Shown: positions 1 through 13,997 of the stretch, one piece after another
How positions within the stretch are numbered: the stretch's first letter is position 1
How the letters are laid out: each line of letters starts with the position of its first letter
NCBI GenBank assembly: GCA_022316685.1
Contig: JAKJHU010000030.1
Location: 4,781,058-4,845,057 of the forward strand
Direction of reading: 5' to 3'
Length of the DNA stretch: 64,000 nt
Source: Progne subis subis
Lineage: Eukaryota; Chordata; Aves; Passeriformes; Hirundinidae
The notes under the pieces: model-generated
What the model was told of the DNA's origin: nothing
The model's input: the letters and a program-made list of their open reading frames with translations, nothing else
The model's database searches: none
Translations under genes and position numbers: made by a program

Positions 1-818
1 GGGGAGAGATGCAACATACTGATGGGCCCATGACCGAGGGGTGGACCTTAATATGGACAGTGTCTCACAGGTCATCCACAACTGTGAGACCTGAGCTGCA
101 ATTAAACAGGCCAAGCGGGTAAAGCCTCTGTGGTACGGTGGACAATGGTTGAAGTACAGGTATGGGGAAGCCTGGCAGATTGACTACATCACCCTTCCCC
201 AAACCTGCCAAGGCAAGCGCTATGTGCTGACCATGGTGGAAGCCACCACTGGATGGTTGGAGACCTACCCTCTGCCGTCATGGTACTGCTCAGAATACTA
301 TCTTAGGCCTTGAAAAGCAGGTCCTGTGGAGACATGGCACCCCTGAGAGAATCGAGTCAGACAATGGGATCCATTTCAAGAACGGCCTTATAAACACCTG
401 GGCTAGAGAACATGGCATTGAATGGATAAATCGCATCCCTTATCATGCACCGGCTGCCAGGAAAGTTGAACGGTGCAATGGGTTACTTAAGACTACCCTG
501 AAGGCGCTTGGTGGGGGGACTTTCAAAAATTGGGAAGTGAACTTAGCGAAGGCAACCTGGATGGTCAACACTCAAGGGTCAATCAATCGAGCTGTTCCTG
601 CTCAGTCTGAACCCTTGCACACAGTGGATGGAGATAAAGTCCCTGTGGTACACATGAAAGGCATTTTAGGAAAAACTGTTTGGATTAATCCCACCTCAGG
701 CAAAGGCAGACCCATCCCTGGGATTGCTTTTGCTCAAGGACCTGGTTCCACTTGGTGGGTAATGCAGAAAGATGGGGAAACCCTGTTGTGTACCACAGCG
801 AGAACTAATTTTAAGTGA
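1..818 (+). pseudogene. Endogenous retrovirus pol remnant (integrase and C-terminal tail), ERVL-like
   Basis: This is the 3' part of a retroviral pol gene, cut by the window's left edge. Integrase would insert viral DNA into host chromosomes. The DDE triad is readable: Asp codon at 182-184, Asp at 360-362 (context ESDNG) and Glu at 468-470 (context KVER). The last two are separated by 35 residues, the classic retroviral spacing. The copy is broken. There is an in-frame TGA at 92-94, and the reading frame shifts by one base near 278, just after the stretch containing the first Asp. From about 279 one frame is open to the TAA/TGA-type stop at 816-818. No env frame follows; the LTR begins about 125 bases later, as in env-less ERVL (class III) elements. 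The closest family I recognise is the abundant songbird ERVL-type Pol; that assignment is from memory. It is non-functional as it stands. Confidence 0.9.
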
Positions 819-943
819 GAACTGGGTGTAAGGTTTCATTATGTATATGTGTATGTATAAGCATGTGTATATTTATCTATCTATCTGTAAGAATGTATTA
901 ATTTAGGTATGATGTAGATGGTCGTAGAATAAGGGGTGGATTA

Positions 944-1499
944 TGTCCTAGGTTACAATGTAAGACGTGCCAAAAGTATGTATTCTATCACCATCTACAT
1001 GAGCTGTTGAAACTAGGTCGGGCAGTGTTTCCCTTGCCCCCTCCCTCCAGACTACCTTCTGTTAATGGCCCATCAATGCCCTGCTGCATGACTCATGGAT
1101 AACTCCCTCCAGGAGCTATCTCTGTTTAATGGGCAATCAAGGACCCATTTCAAGACTCATTGAATGATATCAGCCCATTGTGAGATGCTCTGTCCAGGGG
1201 GAGGAGCCAAGCATTCCCACCTGGATATAATCTGGGATTTGGGACAGCACAGCCAGCCTTACCCACTGGATTCCCAGAGGACGAGAGCTACCAGACCTTT
1301 CTGCAGGAACACTGCTTCAACAAGACCACTTCATCTGGACTGCTACCACCACGGTTTCAGGTTGTATTCTGACTCTGTCGGTGATCTTTTGTACTATTGT
1401 ATGTGTTTTATTTTATTTTACCTATTTTTTCTCTCCTATTAAATTGTTTTTTTCTGACTTGGAGTCTCTCGCTGGTTTTGCCTTCAAGCCAGCACAACA
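944..1499 (+). mobile_element. 3' LTR of the ERVL-like element
   Basis: The LTR follows a purine-rich stretch (930-940, AATAAGGGGTGGA-like) that fits a polypurine tract. It runs from TGTCCTAGG at 944 to ...CACAACA at 1499, giving TG...CA ends and about 556 bp. Inside are a TATA-like GATATAA at 1224-1230 and an ATTAAA poly(A) signal at 1438-1443, followed by a short T-rich U5. That is the expected U3-R-U5 order on the plus strand. The 5' LTR lies outside the window, so the target-site duplication cannot be checked and the exact ends are inferred. Confidence 0.8.
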
Positions 1500-2949
1500 T
1501 GACACAACCCACAGTCACATGCTGTCACATGTGGTCATGTCCAGCATGAGCACATATTGGACAGTGAGGTAGGCGTCCTTCTCGGCTGGACACAGAGTGT
1601 ATATCCTCTGACCCTCCGGTGGCCACAAAACCATCCTGTCAGGAAGCAGCACAGGCCAGGGACTCTCCACGGTGGCAGGGCCTGTCCCACCATTCCAGCC
1701 CTAAACCAGACAGCTGGAGGGCACTGGGACAGTCCTAGCCCTGGGTATTGGGCACCTCCCTGGGAACAGACTGAGGCCAGGCTGGGACATGAATCCACAG
1801 GTGTGCCTGGTGCAGGAAGACCCATGATCAGGACAGGGGCTGATGGCTCCAGAGGGCTGAAATGGGGTCCTGAGCCGTGGGTGGGCACCTCAGGGACCCA
1901 TCACATCCTTATGGAGAGACTCCATATGGCTTTGCCTCTAGCTGACTTCAAGAAGAGCTCACAGAAGCAGAGCAGAGTCCAGGAGCATTGCTGTGTGCTG
2001 TTGGATTGGTGGATGAAAAGGACAGAGGTGGTGAGGAGTGGTTGCCTTTAGCTCCTCCTTTGGGAACACATTTTCTCATACAACAGCTGTGAGAGCCAAC
2101 AGCAAGCAGCAGTAGGACACAGGACCTCTGTGCAGGGAGCTTTTCAGAAGTGTGTCACCCCTCCTAGCCTCACCAGGGCACATGAGCTATAGGAGAGAGT
2201 CGCTTGCTCTGTGTGGGGAGCTGCTAACACAGCTCTGCCAGACCGGCAATTCCCACTTACAGTAAAACATTCTGCAGCCCCAGCCACTGCCAAGGGCAGA
2301 GGACACAAGCAGAGCACTCTCATGCAGCCTGGTTCTCCCCATCCTCTCATGCAGCCTGGTTCTCCCCATCATCAGCAAGTGAATCCTATGACTACAGTGC
2401 TCTCCTCTATGCGCTGGGATGGCCATTTCGCCATAAGCATTGTGACGGTGCCTTCCTTCCTGCCAACGTCACTGGCAAGTTTGCTGTTAACTGTGACTGC
2501 TCTCAGCATAACCCTCATGAAGCAGCAATTCTGGCCTTTACCTCTTGTCCAGAATCTCCTCTGTTGCCTCTATTTCCTCAGGCTAGCCAGAACCAGGCCT
2601 TCCAGAAACACTTGCTTTCTTGCATGAAGCTGACTCCAGAAACATGTTAATACCAGCATTTTCCTGTGGTCAGGAGCACCCAATTCCAATGCTCTCTCCA
2701 ACAGTTTCCAAGACTTCAAGCCTCTTTTGCATCACACGGAGAGGGCGGTGACTGCAGTGCTGTGAGTTTACCCTGGAATGGTACGTAATTAAATCTTTGA
2801 CAGGGAGTTCTAAACACTGTTTCTGATTCATGGTAGGCAGCATGCTAGGACGTGCCTAGATTGATCATAATGCAATGTGACTGGAAGAGAACTGCTGGTC
2901 TCAAATGTCCTTTCCTCTTGCAAGAGAAGTACCTGAAACATCCAAAGAA
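1500..2949. other. Intergenic, no gene recognised
   Basis: The stretch has only short chance frames on both strands. The one structure seen is a perfect 27-bp tandem duplication at 2317-2370. Confidence 0.6.
2317..2370. repeat. 27-bp perfect tandem duplication
   Basis: The unit beginning CTCTCATGCAGCC and ending CCCCATC occurs twice, at 2317-2343 and 2344-2370, without mismatch. This implies a recent local duplication. Confidence 0.95.
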
Positions 2950-3300
2950 GAGTCACACCATGTGCCCAACAGTATTGTCCAAACACTTCTTGAACTCTGT
3001 CAGGCTTGGTGCTGTGACCATTTCCCTGGCGAGCCTGCTCCAGCGCCCAACCATCCTCTAGGTGAAGAACCCTTTAAAAGATCCAACCTAAACCTCCCCT
3101 GGCACAACTTCAGGCCATTCCCTTGAGTCTTGTCACTGGGACCACAGAACAGGGATCAGTGTCTTCCCCTCCTCTTCCCCTCATGAGGAAGTTGAAACTG
3201 CAATGAAGTCTCCCCTCGGTGTCCTCTTCTCCAGCCTGAACAGAACAAGAGACCACAGCTGCTCCTCATACGGTTTTCCCTCAAGGCCCTACATGAGGGT
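2950..3300 (-). mobile_element. CR1 LINE fragment (3' region)
   Basis: Read on the plus strand, this matches the reverse complement of the CR1 3' end in the right order. First comes a stretch like 'cctgctccagcgcccaacca' near 3030. Then come 'taaacctcccctggcacaac' near 3090, 'caatgaagtctcccctcggt' near 3201 and 'cagctgctcctcatacggtt' near 3257. These correspond to the CR1 3' UTR and the end of ORF2, so the element is on the minus strand. It is 5'-truncated and diverged, and both boundaries are approximate. Confidence 0.85.
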
Positions 3301-6088
3301 CTTGATGTGCATTTGCTTTGGATGTCAAAGGGAGGAAAATGCTGTGATGTGTTTTCTTCTCCCTGCCGTCCAGCAAAGTCCCCAGGGGCTGGTACTCCAT
3401 CCAGCTTCGCCTCTGCTGTGCTGCAAGTGGAGTGTTAGAGCTTTTGGATGGTGTGCCAGCTGTGCCTTTCCTCAAAAAGAAAATAGATTTTTTTTTTAAA
3501 AATATATAACATATGTTTGAGGCCATACTTGTTGATTTCTGGAACCATAACTAGACTTTTTATTTTCATTCTAGATTTTACCTACTGTCCCAAAGGATTC
3601 AAGTCAGGAATCAGATGATTTGGCTTCTCTGAGGACTGTGTCTGCCTCAAGTTCTACAGAAGGTACTGTGTGTGTTGCTTCCTTTTTTCCCTTTTTTGTT
3701 TGGTTTTTTTTTTGTCCCTTGGTTTGTCTTCACAGAGTTGTTTCCCTTGATTCCTTTCTATTTTTGCATTAGATCAACTAAACACATGACACTTAAGACT
3801 ACACTCACTGTGCCCCCTGCACTCAATTCTGGCCAAGATAGATGGACAGAGATTTCCTCTCACCCGAGTTTATGAGTCACCAAGTCTGGATGATTAGAAG
3901 GAAGGGTTAGGATTTCACCTGCCTTTTGGGAGATCACTTTCTCTTTCAGATACCATTCCTAATCCTACACTTACTGCAGATGCACTCTACTACAAGACCT
4001 GCAGAAGTGAGTCCTCCCTGGAGACTGCAGTGGTATTCATCACTTTATGAAAGGTGTTTCTCTCCCCCAGTTTCATCCCTAAAGGGTAAGAATTGACATT
4101 TGGCGCTGAAACTTGCTTGATTTTTTTTTATTATTTTATTTTTTTGTCTTGTTTCAAGTTTTGATAAAGTTTAATCACTGAGATAGTCCAGGTTTCTGCT
4201 TGAAGCAACGAAAGGACAGCCATAATGCTCAGTGGGCAGACTCTCTGGTGTGGGTGGGTTTATCTATAATGCGGGGGTGTAGATGCATTTGAGCCAGTTC
4301 TGCTTGGGTTCACCTGGCTATACAAGCATGAAGCTTGGTGAAGAACAACAGCTCACCAGCTTCCAGGCTGTGAAATGCTCTGTGTTGTTGCAGCATTAAT
4401 GCTGACACTGAGTTGGTCAAGATCTTGTGATCCTAGTCTTTCCACTGCTGCTTGATTTTTTTTTTTCCCTTCACTTCCCTGGGGAATACTGAGGTTATGA
4501 GATTTACAAAACTATTCCCTGCAACAGCAACTGGCAACACATATCTCTGCTTATGTGGAAGTCTCTCTGCAATGCCCAGGCTGTGTCTCTTAGGGTTTAG
4601 GTCATCCCAGTTCACCACTTACTTGTCTGTCAGGTCTGGGCCATGAAATATAGAAGCTGAAGTTATTGGTGACTGAAATTCATTATTACTCCGACATACT
4701 TAGCTGACATATGCAAAAAGGTTGGATAAGTTTATGATCAATAAGAAATTCATGTAACTACAGAGATGAAGAAGGTAACAAGCAAATGATGCAATCTACT
4801 AACCACTGACCAGGGAGGACTGTGCACCTCCACACGTATTCAGTCTTCATAGAAGAGTGGTTCCTCTGAAGCCTCTGGTGTTGCCTGCTACTAGAGACAG
4901 GGCTCAGTGGAGTAATTACTTTGCTCATGACGACAGATACTCCAATGACATCAGTGGAAATCCTTTTCATGGTGCTGAATTACAGCTTGACAGCAGCAAT
5001 CTCATGACACACTTCTTCTGATTCCGCACCTGCATCGTGACAACTGTATTGCTTGGTTACATGAAAACAATATCACTGCCTAAGGGGAAGACAAAATGAC
5101 AATAAATTTATTTTTATGAGGTCTTTGGATTCTTTGCCATCTCTGTTTGCTTTCTGTATTTTTTTGATTTTCCTTTTTGCAGGGTTCTACATTTATTGGG
5201 ACAAACTTTTCACTGCTTGCAATTTTCCAATTGCCTCTGATGTGATTGCCTCCATTTGCAATTTCTTTCTATGTGCTGCTAAAATTTCAAAACTAGTATC
5301 ACCATTCAGATTTTTCTAGGTTGCAATTGACAAGAGTGAAATGCCTCTCCATCCCAAAAGTGAGTTTTATGTAGTTATTAAAGGTTTGGATGGATGCTGC
5401 TTATTTAAGTTTTGCTGACAAAAAAGGAAAAAAATCCCACAAACTGGGTTCATATCATCTGTTATAAATATGTGTGAAGACTAATTTTTAAAACTTTTTT
5501 TTACTTACCGTGTTAAGAGAAAACTTGGAGCCTGACTGCCTGCAATTAGGACATGAAGGATGTATGACAGTGTTCTGAAGACTGGAGATCTTTAAACAGT
5601 TTATATTCTGACACTGGAAACATAGGTCAATGTAAACATTTTAGGCAGGTCATTTTTGTGTGACATACTGTAGCCTCCTGTGAGCTGGTCTCTGATATCA
5701 ATCACCTGTCTTCATCTGCCTTTCTTCTTTCAGTGTTGAGAAAGCACAGCCTTACCATTTGAATAATTAAGGTTAGGTAAGATGAATTCTGTCCTCAAAT
5801 TAGCCAAATATCAGAAAAGGTATCAAATGTTCCTTTTTTCCTTCCTCCATAGCATTTCTAAAACCAGGTGGTGATTCTTACAGAATTATCTGATATAATA
5901 AATGCTCATACTTAAAAGCAAAGTGCTATGATTAATCAGTGATGATAGTCTACATGGTTTAATTTGCAAATAGATTCTTATCCCATTTCTCTGACCCTTA
6001 AACCAGTTTCTCCACAGCTGGAGGATTCTGTCAGCCAAATCACAACAGATAACTGGAGGGAAGCAGTGAGGGAAACACTTTGCAAGGA

Positions 6089-6126
6089 TATATATATATA
6101 TATTTTTATTATTTTTTTTTTTTTTT
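6089..6126. repeat. (TA)n followed by T-run
   Basis: Alternating TA dinucleotides at 6089-6102 lead into a T-rich run ending at 6126. It is a simple low-complexity tract. Confidence 0.9.
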
Positions 6127-9100
6127 CTATGCAGAGATGTCAGCTAGCTGGTTGGTTTTTATTCCTCTTTATTCCATATGAAACCTCGATTGAGTGCTTC
6201 TGCAGTACTAGAGATGTGTAAGGGTCAAGCCACAGGACTAGTACAGCCAGGTCCCTCAGCCATTGAGAGTGCCCCATGTGGGCTTAAAGTATGTCAGGAC
6301 AAAGGGAGGTTAGAATAAGTAGAATGAGAAAGTACAAGATCATAGCTTTTTGCACCATACTGAGCTGTCATTTTCATGCTTTTCACAGAATTATCCCCAA
6401 TACTGATAGGTTAGGAAGAGTCCGGAGGGGAGAGAGTTAACATCCTCTCAGTGCTGTGCCCATGATGGCCTGCTCTCTTTTTGTCTAACTGCTAAGCAAA
6501 ATACAAGTTGCATAAATAGAAACAGTGAATATAGACTGCAGGAGATTATTTTAGCACCATAGGAAGACATGATGCCAGTGAATCTGTAATTTGAATATAT
6601 ATTTTTGTTGCAAGATCTAGTGTTCTGTTTTACACATAAGAGCAATGAGGGTGTCAGTTCTGGCCATCTCAATAGTGTTGCAGAATTCTGAAGAAGATGG
6701 CAAAACACTGCATTCAGTTGAGAAATCAATTTAAGCAAAACACTTAGAGAAAATAGATTGTTATCTATAGAAAAGGGAAGTTAAGGGCAAGTGGAACTTG
6801 ACTAAAGTATGCTCTGTGTTGGAGGAAAAAGAGAAGTTCTATGCCACAAATGGAGTTGAGCTTAATCAAGTTGAGCAATTAAACTTGTTGAGCTAGTTTA
6901 ATTGCAAGAAAAATAATCTAATATATCTGGATATTAAGTTTCCTGAAACTGAAATGGATGCTGGCAGAATATGAGGTGCTTATATACCAATATCAAAGAA
7001 ATGGTCACAACAGTTTGCATGTAGAATTAAGTAGCAGGGCAAGAAGAAAACCATGTGTAATGTTTTAACAGGAATTTAGGCAAATCTTTGGGTGTCCAAA
7101 CTGACTAGTGCTCGTATTGCTACAGACAAGCACTTAGATGTATCTTCTGGGCATTTTCCTTTTCAAAGTTTCTTCATCCCTATTGCCTGTGGATATCTTC
7201 ACATTATAATGTTTCAATAAGCAACTTTTTTATCAATAAAAAAACCTGATCATTGGTATATGTCTAATCCTAGTGCCATTCTCTATAGCCAGGTAAATGA
7301 AAGGCAGTTTAAAAATAGTTACATGGAAGAAAACTTTCTGTGCCTTCTTTCATATGCACAGATAGGCTTGGAGGATAGTGTTGATGACTTTTATTTTCCT
7401 TAGGGAAATATAGCAAGCTTTTCCAACTGGCTTGGCCAGAGTTTGCTGAAGCACAGCCCTGCCATGCACACCTAGTTCTCTGCAGCTTGCTCACTTCCCC
7501 AACTCTTAGGTACCTTCCAGTTTAATGAGACTATTTTCCCTTGGTGTTTTGCGGGTTTTTCCTCTCCCTTCTTGTTTTCAGTAGAGTAATCATGCTTACT
7601 AATGTCTTATCCAAAAGGCCAAGACTTTAGTACACCTTTGGAAATACCGCATGCTGTGGAGTTTTATTTGCCTCTTGTTTGTACCTGCCTTTTAACTAGT
7701 AATAGGAAAAAATCGGAAAAACCCACCAAAACTTAGCATATATAATACTCTACTAAATGTTTTTCCTGCCAAAAATAAAGATGATGTCTCCGTATCAGTG
7801 CATAGAGCAATAGTGAGACCAAATCTTTTCAAACTGTCTAGAAATTTTCTGCTGTGACCTATGGAGAGCTGCATGGTGATCCCCACAGGCTTGTGTTGCT
7901 GGCTCCTCATCCTTTCCAGCTGCTAGTTTCTAGTAAAAGCAGGAGGGAAATGGTATTCCACAGAAGTAATGAATACAGCTGCCCCAAGGGCATTATGTGA
8001 ATGTGTACCAGAGAAAAGATGATCTCCACAACTCTGGAAGCAGGGGAGACAGAATTTGCAAGACAGACTCTGTTGACCTGTGATCTACCATATGGAGAAG
8101 TTGGACATTTGAGTGGACTTTTATATGCCAGTTTGATTAACCTCTTTCTAGTCATTCCTTACCGTCATCTTCTTCCCTACAATTATAATAAACTATTCTA
8201 AAGTACTTCTCCTCCAAATCTAGATCCCTGGAATGTACATGTAGGGTAAGAACCTTAGCTCCTGAGGCTAAGGATCTTATCCCATTACTCTGCCAATGCA
8301 CACTTTTTTAATAGTCCTACTCTTAATCTAATTTCTTCTCCAGTCCAGTTAGAAATTTTCTCAGTCAATGTAGAGTTCAAACAGAACCGTAGGCTGTATG
8401 AATAAGCCTAACCAAATGGGAATTTGTTCTGACTGAAGGTCAGGTTTGGCCTCTGAAGAACTGTGTAGTAATGAGTGTTTGGTTCCCTTGAAAATTGCCA
8501 TTGTATGGAAATATCACAAGAATACATGTATCTTTATTTAAAGAACTGGGTTGGGGTTTTTTTCCCCTCTGGGTTGTTTAAAGCCACATGACTGAGGTAT
8601 TTTACAGTGCAGCTGTTACAGATGACTCTGACATAATCTCCTTTCCGATGAAAGGGAGGCATGAAAAATAAGAGATCTCCAGGTAAGAGAAAAATCTATT
8701 GAAACTGCACTTAGAGCTTGTCATTTACTTTTTCCAGAAGAAGACTTTGGTCAATCCTGCCTTAGCATTCAAGTGGCTGTGCTGCAGGCTGGAGAGCTGA
8801 GAGGTCCAGCCTGCCTCCACACACCGGCCTCTGAGGGGCTGCCTGGGGCTCTGCCTCCTGATACTCCCCTCACCTCTGAGCAGTAAAGCCAGAGAGAGCC
8901 CCTTTCACACTACAGCCTCTTTCCCGCTGCTCAGTTGGTGTCCCATACCAAGTCCAAGGTCCTATTCAATGAAATTCTCTCCATATCTTGTCTTCACAAA
9001 TAATGATGTATGTCACTAGTATGTCCTTATAGTTACAAGAGGTTTATTTTAGCTAAAATAAAAGAGAGACTCAAGTATCTACTACTGATAAGCAAATAGC

Positions 9101-12100
9101 TTTTATTCCAAAGAAAACATGATATGAAAAAGTATGCTTCAGAGGATTGCAGAGGCGTACCAGTGGATGTTCACACTCAGCGTGGCATTTGCTGTACCCT
9201 TTTGACAATTACCACCTCCGGTGTTACCCAGGGCTGCTAAGCTGACACAGAGCTGGCTTTCCCACCACAGAGGATGCCAGTGAGGTTAAATGTACCACTG
9301 AAGGTGGTAACGTCTTCTGATGCATCCCTGGAGCAGTGCTGTGGGCAGCCTCAGCCTCCTCTCAGCGCTGCTCTTCCCTCTCACCCCAGCACTGTGCACT
9401 CTCCAGAGCACAAGCCCAACTTCTCACTGTTCCTGAGCAGCAGATGCTTATGATGCCAGTCCAATGCTTGCTAACAGCATGAGCAAGTCCTATGAAACAG
9501 TCCTAGCTGCAGTGAAGGACACAGAGGGCACCTTACTGGAGTTACAGCTTCCCCTTGTAAATGGCTGAGCAAAGAACCATTTGGAAAGGAAATGAAAGCA
9601 GCAGGCGGATTGCCAGGGGGGGATGTGGGGTCAGAGAGGGAGAGGTGGTGGTGTATTATATCCTAGACAGAATGCAATTGAAACTGCTGGGAGGGAGCGT
9701 GCTCCTGGCACATCGCTCTCTTCCTCTGAAGCATGGTTGTGTGGGTGCAGCAGGAGTCAGTGAACAGCTCTGCTTTTTGTGTGACTGTTTGTTATTCCAG
9801 CCCACCACAGACTCAGGGTAGAATTACCTAAACACTCAATATTCACATTTTGAAATATTCTTTTAATTCCAGAACCATAAAAACTAGAGATATTATAGTT
9901 TTGAAAATGAAGGAGGAACATACAATAACTTGCAGACACATATAATAGCTTTCTACAAGAGGTTATAGTCAATTTTCTGACTACAGTTAATCTGTAATGA
10001 ATGTAAAAAATCTCACACCAACATGCAAGGAAGGGAGAAGGAAGACAAAATAAATCCTATTTACTTGTAAAGGCCTGTTGATAACTAATAGAAGATCAAA
10101 ATTTAGGTTTTGAAAAACAGTACATTTTACCAGGCAAAATCTAATGAAACTGATTTTTACACAACTTAGCACAATTACATTGATTGCAAGAGCAATTTGT
10201 GTAATTACTCGTGGAAATGACCACAATTAGCCAGAAATGAGCAAGGACCTTGCAAATGTTCCCATATACAAAATTTTCATCTTTCTCTGAGCTGTCCAGT
10301 GCTCAGTACAATCTCCTTTCTTTAAGGAAATTGAGATGTGGTGCTGTATGTTCATAAATGACGTGTCATAAACTGGATATCCAAACCCCCCAAACTTTGG
10401 GACAGTTATGGATGGTTACGTGTGAGGGTTGGTGTTTTTTGGGAAAGACGGGTGTCCGTTGTTTCAGTAGCACTGTCCAGTGACACATGCAACTGCATTT
10501 TATTATGCAAATGTGGAGGGAGAGGAATTGTGCCTTCTCTATAGAAGTTCTGCCAGGCATCATGTCAAAAAGTTAATTTCAGTATGGTAAGAAGAACAAA
10601 GAACAGTTTTAAGAAGAGTTTGATATTTTATTCATATTTAGATTAGGTCCAGAGAGATGATGAGAATGTTAATTGGTCTCCTTGAAGAGACAGACATTCC
10701 CACCAAGCAGAAAAATCATCTCAAGCAATTGGGTCTTTTTTCTTCATTATTCTTTTTTGGCCTTTTAATTTTCACTATGCAAAACTAAAGGGCAGCTGAA
10801 GAAAGCCAGGACAAATGGCAAAAAAACGAGCACATGAACAGAAGAGACTTCAGCTGCTGAAGGGATTTGTGAATAGCAGGGACAATACTCAAAGCAGGTC
10901 TTATCCTTCTGAATAGAAATGAGTTTGCTAGAACCTTTCATAATTGTTTGTGACCTATTATTGTTGTTATCATAGATCTCTAGTGAAAGCGGAAAGTAGC
11001 TGATGGAAATTTATGGCAACTTTAGAGATAAAATGGTGACCCTGTAGAAACTTTTGCTTGATTGTTAAAAAGCAACATTAAATAGTTGTAAGAATCTTCT
11101 CTGTTTAAACTAAATGCTTCCGGCAATAAAGACTTCCCAGCAGAATGCTCAAAATAACACTGAAGTGACTATCACCATAAAACTCAACATATTGCCAGAA
11201 GAGTTGTGTTTTCAACAAAACTCACTTCATAGTTGATCAACACAGTGACTTTCTCTGTAAAACTCCATCCAGCTGGACAAGGTACGTAAAACTAGTAAAA
11301 CGAAATAGATTAGCTCTAAAGCTGAATTCAAGAGGTGGTAAACCCTGTGCCAAAGCCCTGTTTTTCAGCTCTGACAGGATATCTCCTAGACTGATAGCAA
11401 TTTTCCAACATTCAGTGTTATTTCAGTTGGCTACTCTTGTTTCCTCGAGTTGTTCCATCTCTGTTAATGTTTATCTCTGTCTTTGGACATTTTTTTCCAC
11501 TGAACTCTCCTGCTTCATTAGCACTGCTGCTAAACATGACGCAGGAGCCTAACCTTTTGGGGATTGTTGACTCTGCTAGGACCTGATGCCCAGCTCTGTC
11601 CCACCTCGTCTGGCTTGTCCTAGTCCTTTTTTTTCATCTTGAGGTAGTTATGGCCAAGGGAAGGGACCAGGCGGGGACTTGCTGCCCTCCTGCTCACTAC
11701 TGAGTTGGTGCAGAAAGGCGTCAGTCAAAGCAGAGCAGTTTGCAGGGGCTAAAGGAGGAGGGCATCTCTGGGTAGCCCACCCTAGCAGTGGGGGGCAGAG
11801 GCTATCTGGCCAAGCAGGCCTCCACCAAGAGACAAGCTCTTGTTCATCTGGGGCTGTGGAATCACTGCTTGTCTTTGGGGAGCATTTTCTGCTCTTCAAC
11901 TCTCCTGGCCAGGAAATTCCTCTTTGGTCAACCCCATCTGTTTGGTTTTCCTTTGAGGATAGGACATGCTGGGCATTTAGGTGGGAAAAGGATGGTTTCC
12001 CTCAGAGGCTGGCTGGAGGCTTGAGCTGATGTTTCCCTCATCAGTCCGGAGAGTGAGCCTGACAGATGGGCAGCATGATGCTAGTCTCTGAGATGGAAAC

Positions 12101-13944
12101 ATTTCCAAAAGAATTACATGTGGCAGAAGACTGAGTCTGATGGCATTACAAGCTCAAGTCGGTAATGTATCCTTGTGCTGTCCTCTCCTTTCCTATCCTA
12201 CCCTGCTTTTTATGATGTAGCTAACAGTAGAGTTTCTGAAGAGGCAGAAAATGCAGCGTTGTTGCTAGCGAGGAAGCAGTAAATTCCCTTGTGAATGGCT
12301 TGGGCTGTGATGATCCACAGACCAGCATAAATTTGAGCTTAATTTGGTTCTGGCTTTTGCTGTCAGAGTGAGTTCAACTAAATTTTTCCACCTTAGCAGG
12401 ATATGATACCAGATGAGAACTGTCTGACCATGGATACTACTTAAATGTACGGTAAGCTGTAATGTAATACTCTGATGTAAGTTTTTTTAAAATGTTAATT
12501 TAAAAGACAATGCTTAGTTTGTAATTTCAGGGAGTGGATCAGAACTTCACCTGGCCCATGACTGCATGACTCCCATCAAGGAGCTCTTATGGTACATACC
12601 AACAAAGGGACTGGCTTCAGGGCTATGATTACTTTGGGCCCATATTACCTATTCTTACTTTGCAAATGAAATGAATGTGCTTGTAAAGTAAACATCCATC
12701 ATGCTCCGTGAAAGGCTTGGTAAGCAATGATTCCTATCTGAAGTGAGCTCCCACATAGCTCAGTTTCATACCTAGCTGTCAATAGCTCTTTCATGGGCTG
12801 CTTGGGATACATCAGATGTGTATCAGATACAATTATCCTCTTTTGTTTGTGCCACTGTGTCTAGCTTAGCTCTTTAAAACTCAACCCCTGCTCTGTCTAC
12901 AGTGATCATTTTCATCACTTGCTTTAGCAAACTTTCATGACCTGGAGAGGTTCAACTGCAGTTAGCAGCAGTAGTGTAAAATTAATTACTTTTGTATATT
13001 CCTGTGCTGTAAGCACTGGGTGCAGCTACTGTGCTGTAATATTAGATTAAACTGAGTACATTATTAGCTTTATCAATGATTCATTACAGTCTTAATGCCA
13101 ACTAAAAGGACACAGAGTTCCCGTTTACCACTGCGCCTCTAGCAAACTGCAACACATACAGGCACTTTTTTTGGAGGAGCCTTTACCAAGGAATATAAAG
13201 TAGCAGAAATTTCCTGAGTTCAGTACATGTCTCAAGTATATTATATCAGAAATAAGGAAAAATCCTCCTGCTTTTAACTTCAGACTTAAGGCAAGGCTGC
13301 TCGAGATGAGACTCTGAGCCGTGTGTTCCAGGCAGCCAGGATTAATATAAAATCTGTGTGACAGCAGACAGCTATAGAGTAAGAGCTGGACCATTTGTAA
13401 CGCTGATGGACAATTTTGCTCGTGTCAGTCTGTGCAAAGGTTAGAGCAACTGAATGCAACTGTGAAATAAGGTTGAATGAAAAAAAGACTCACAAAGTCT
13501 CTCAGAGGCATGTGGCATGTGAGTCATTGCCTCCTCTCAGCCATCCCTTCTCGTCTTTCCCCACGTTTTGGAAGGTGATGTCTCCTTAATTCATTGGTCC
13601 ATTTGTTTCCTCCACTGAAAAGTCATTCCTCTTACACTCTTCACAGCAGGTCCTGAAGGAAGGGTGGGCATTTGCAGTGCTATTAATATGTCCAAGAATG
13701 CTAATTCATGACAGAATAAGGAGAACAAAAGAATTTTTCTTTTTCCCTTCCTTTACCTTTTGGGCCAGGATGAGAAGGGTCATTTCAAAGAGCAGACTTG
13801 AGCTGGTACAGATGGAATACACATGTCAAGGCTTCCCAGCCTTTTTGAAAGCTGAGTGATTTACCTGTGATAAGCATGCTTGTCAACAACTGTATATTCA
13901 CCACCTCGGGCTTGAACTGAATCCTACTACACCCCATTTTGCCA

Positions 13945-13997
13945 CTGGTAACAACCACTGATTTCAGTTAAATTAGTCTTTATTTACACTGGTGAGA
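13945..13997. repeat. Possible relic of an old amniote interspersed repeat
   Basis: The sequence reads 'ctgatttcagttaaatta' and then 'tttatttacactggtgagaa'. This resembles a motif I recall as widely scattered in reptile and bird noncoding DNA ('gacttcagtggagttactc' then 'gatttacactggtg'). A better copy lies at 46405-46460. The family name is not known to me. Confidence 0.35.
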
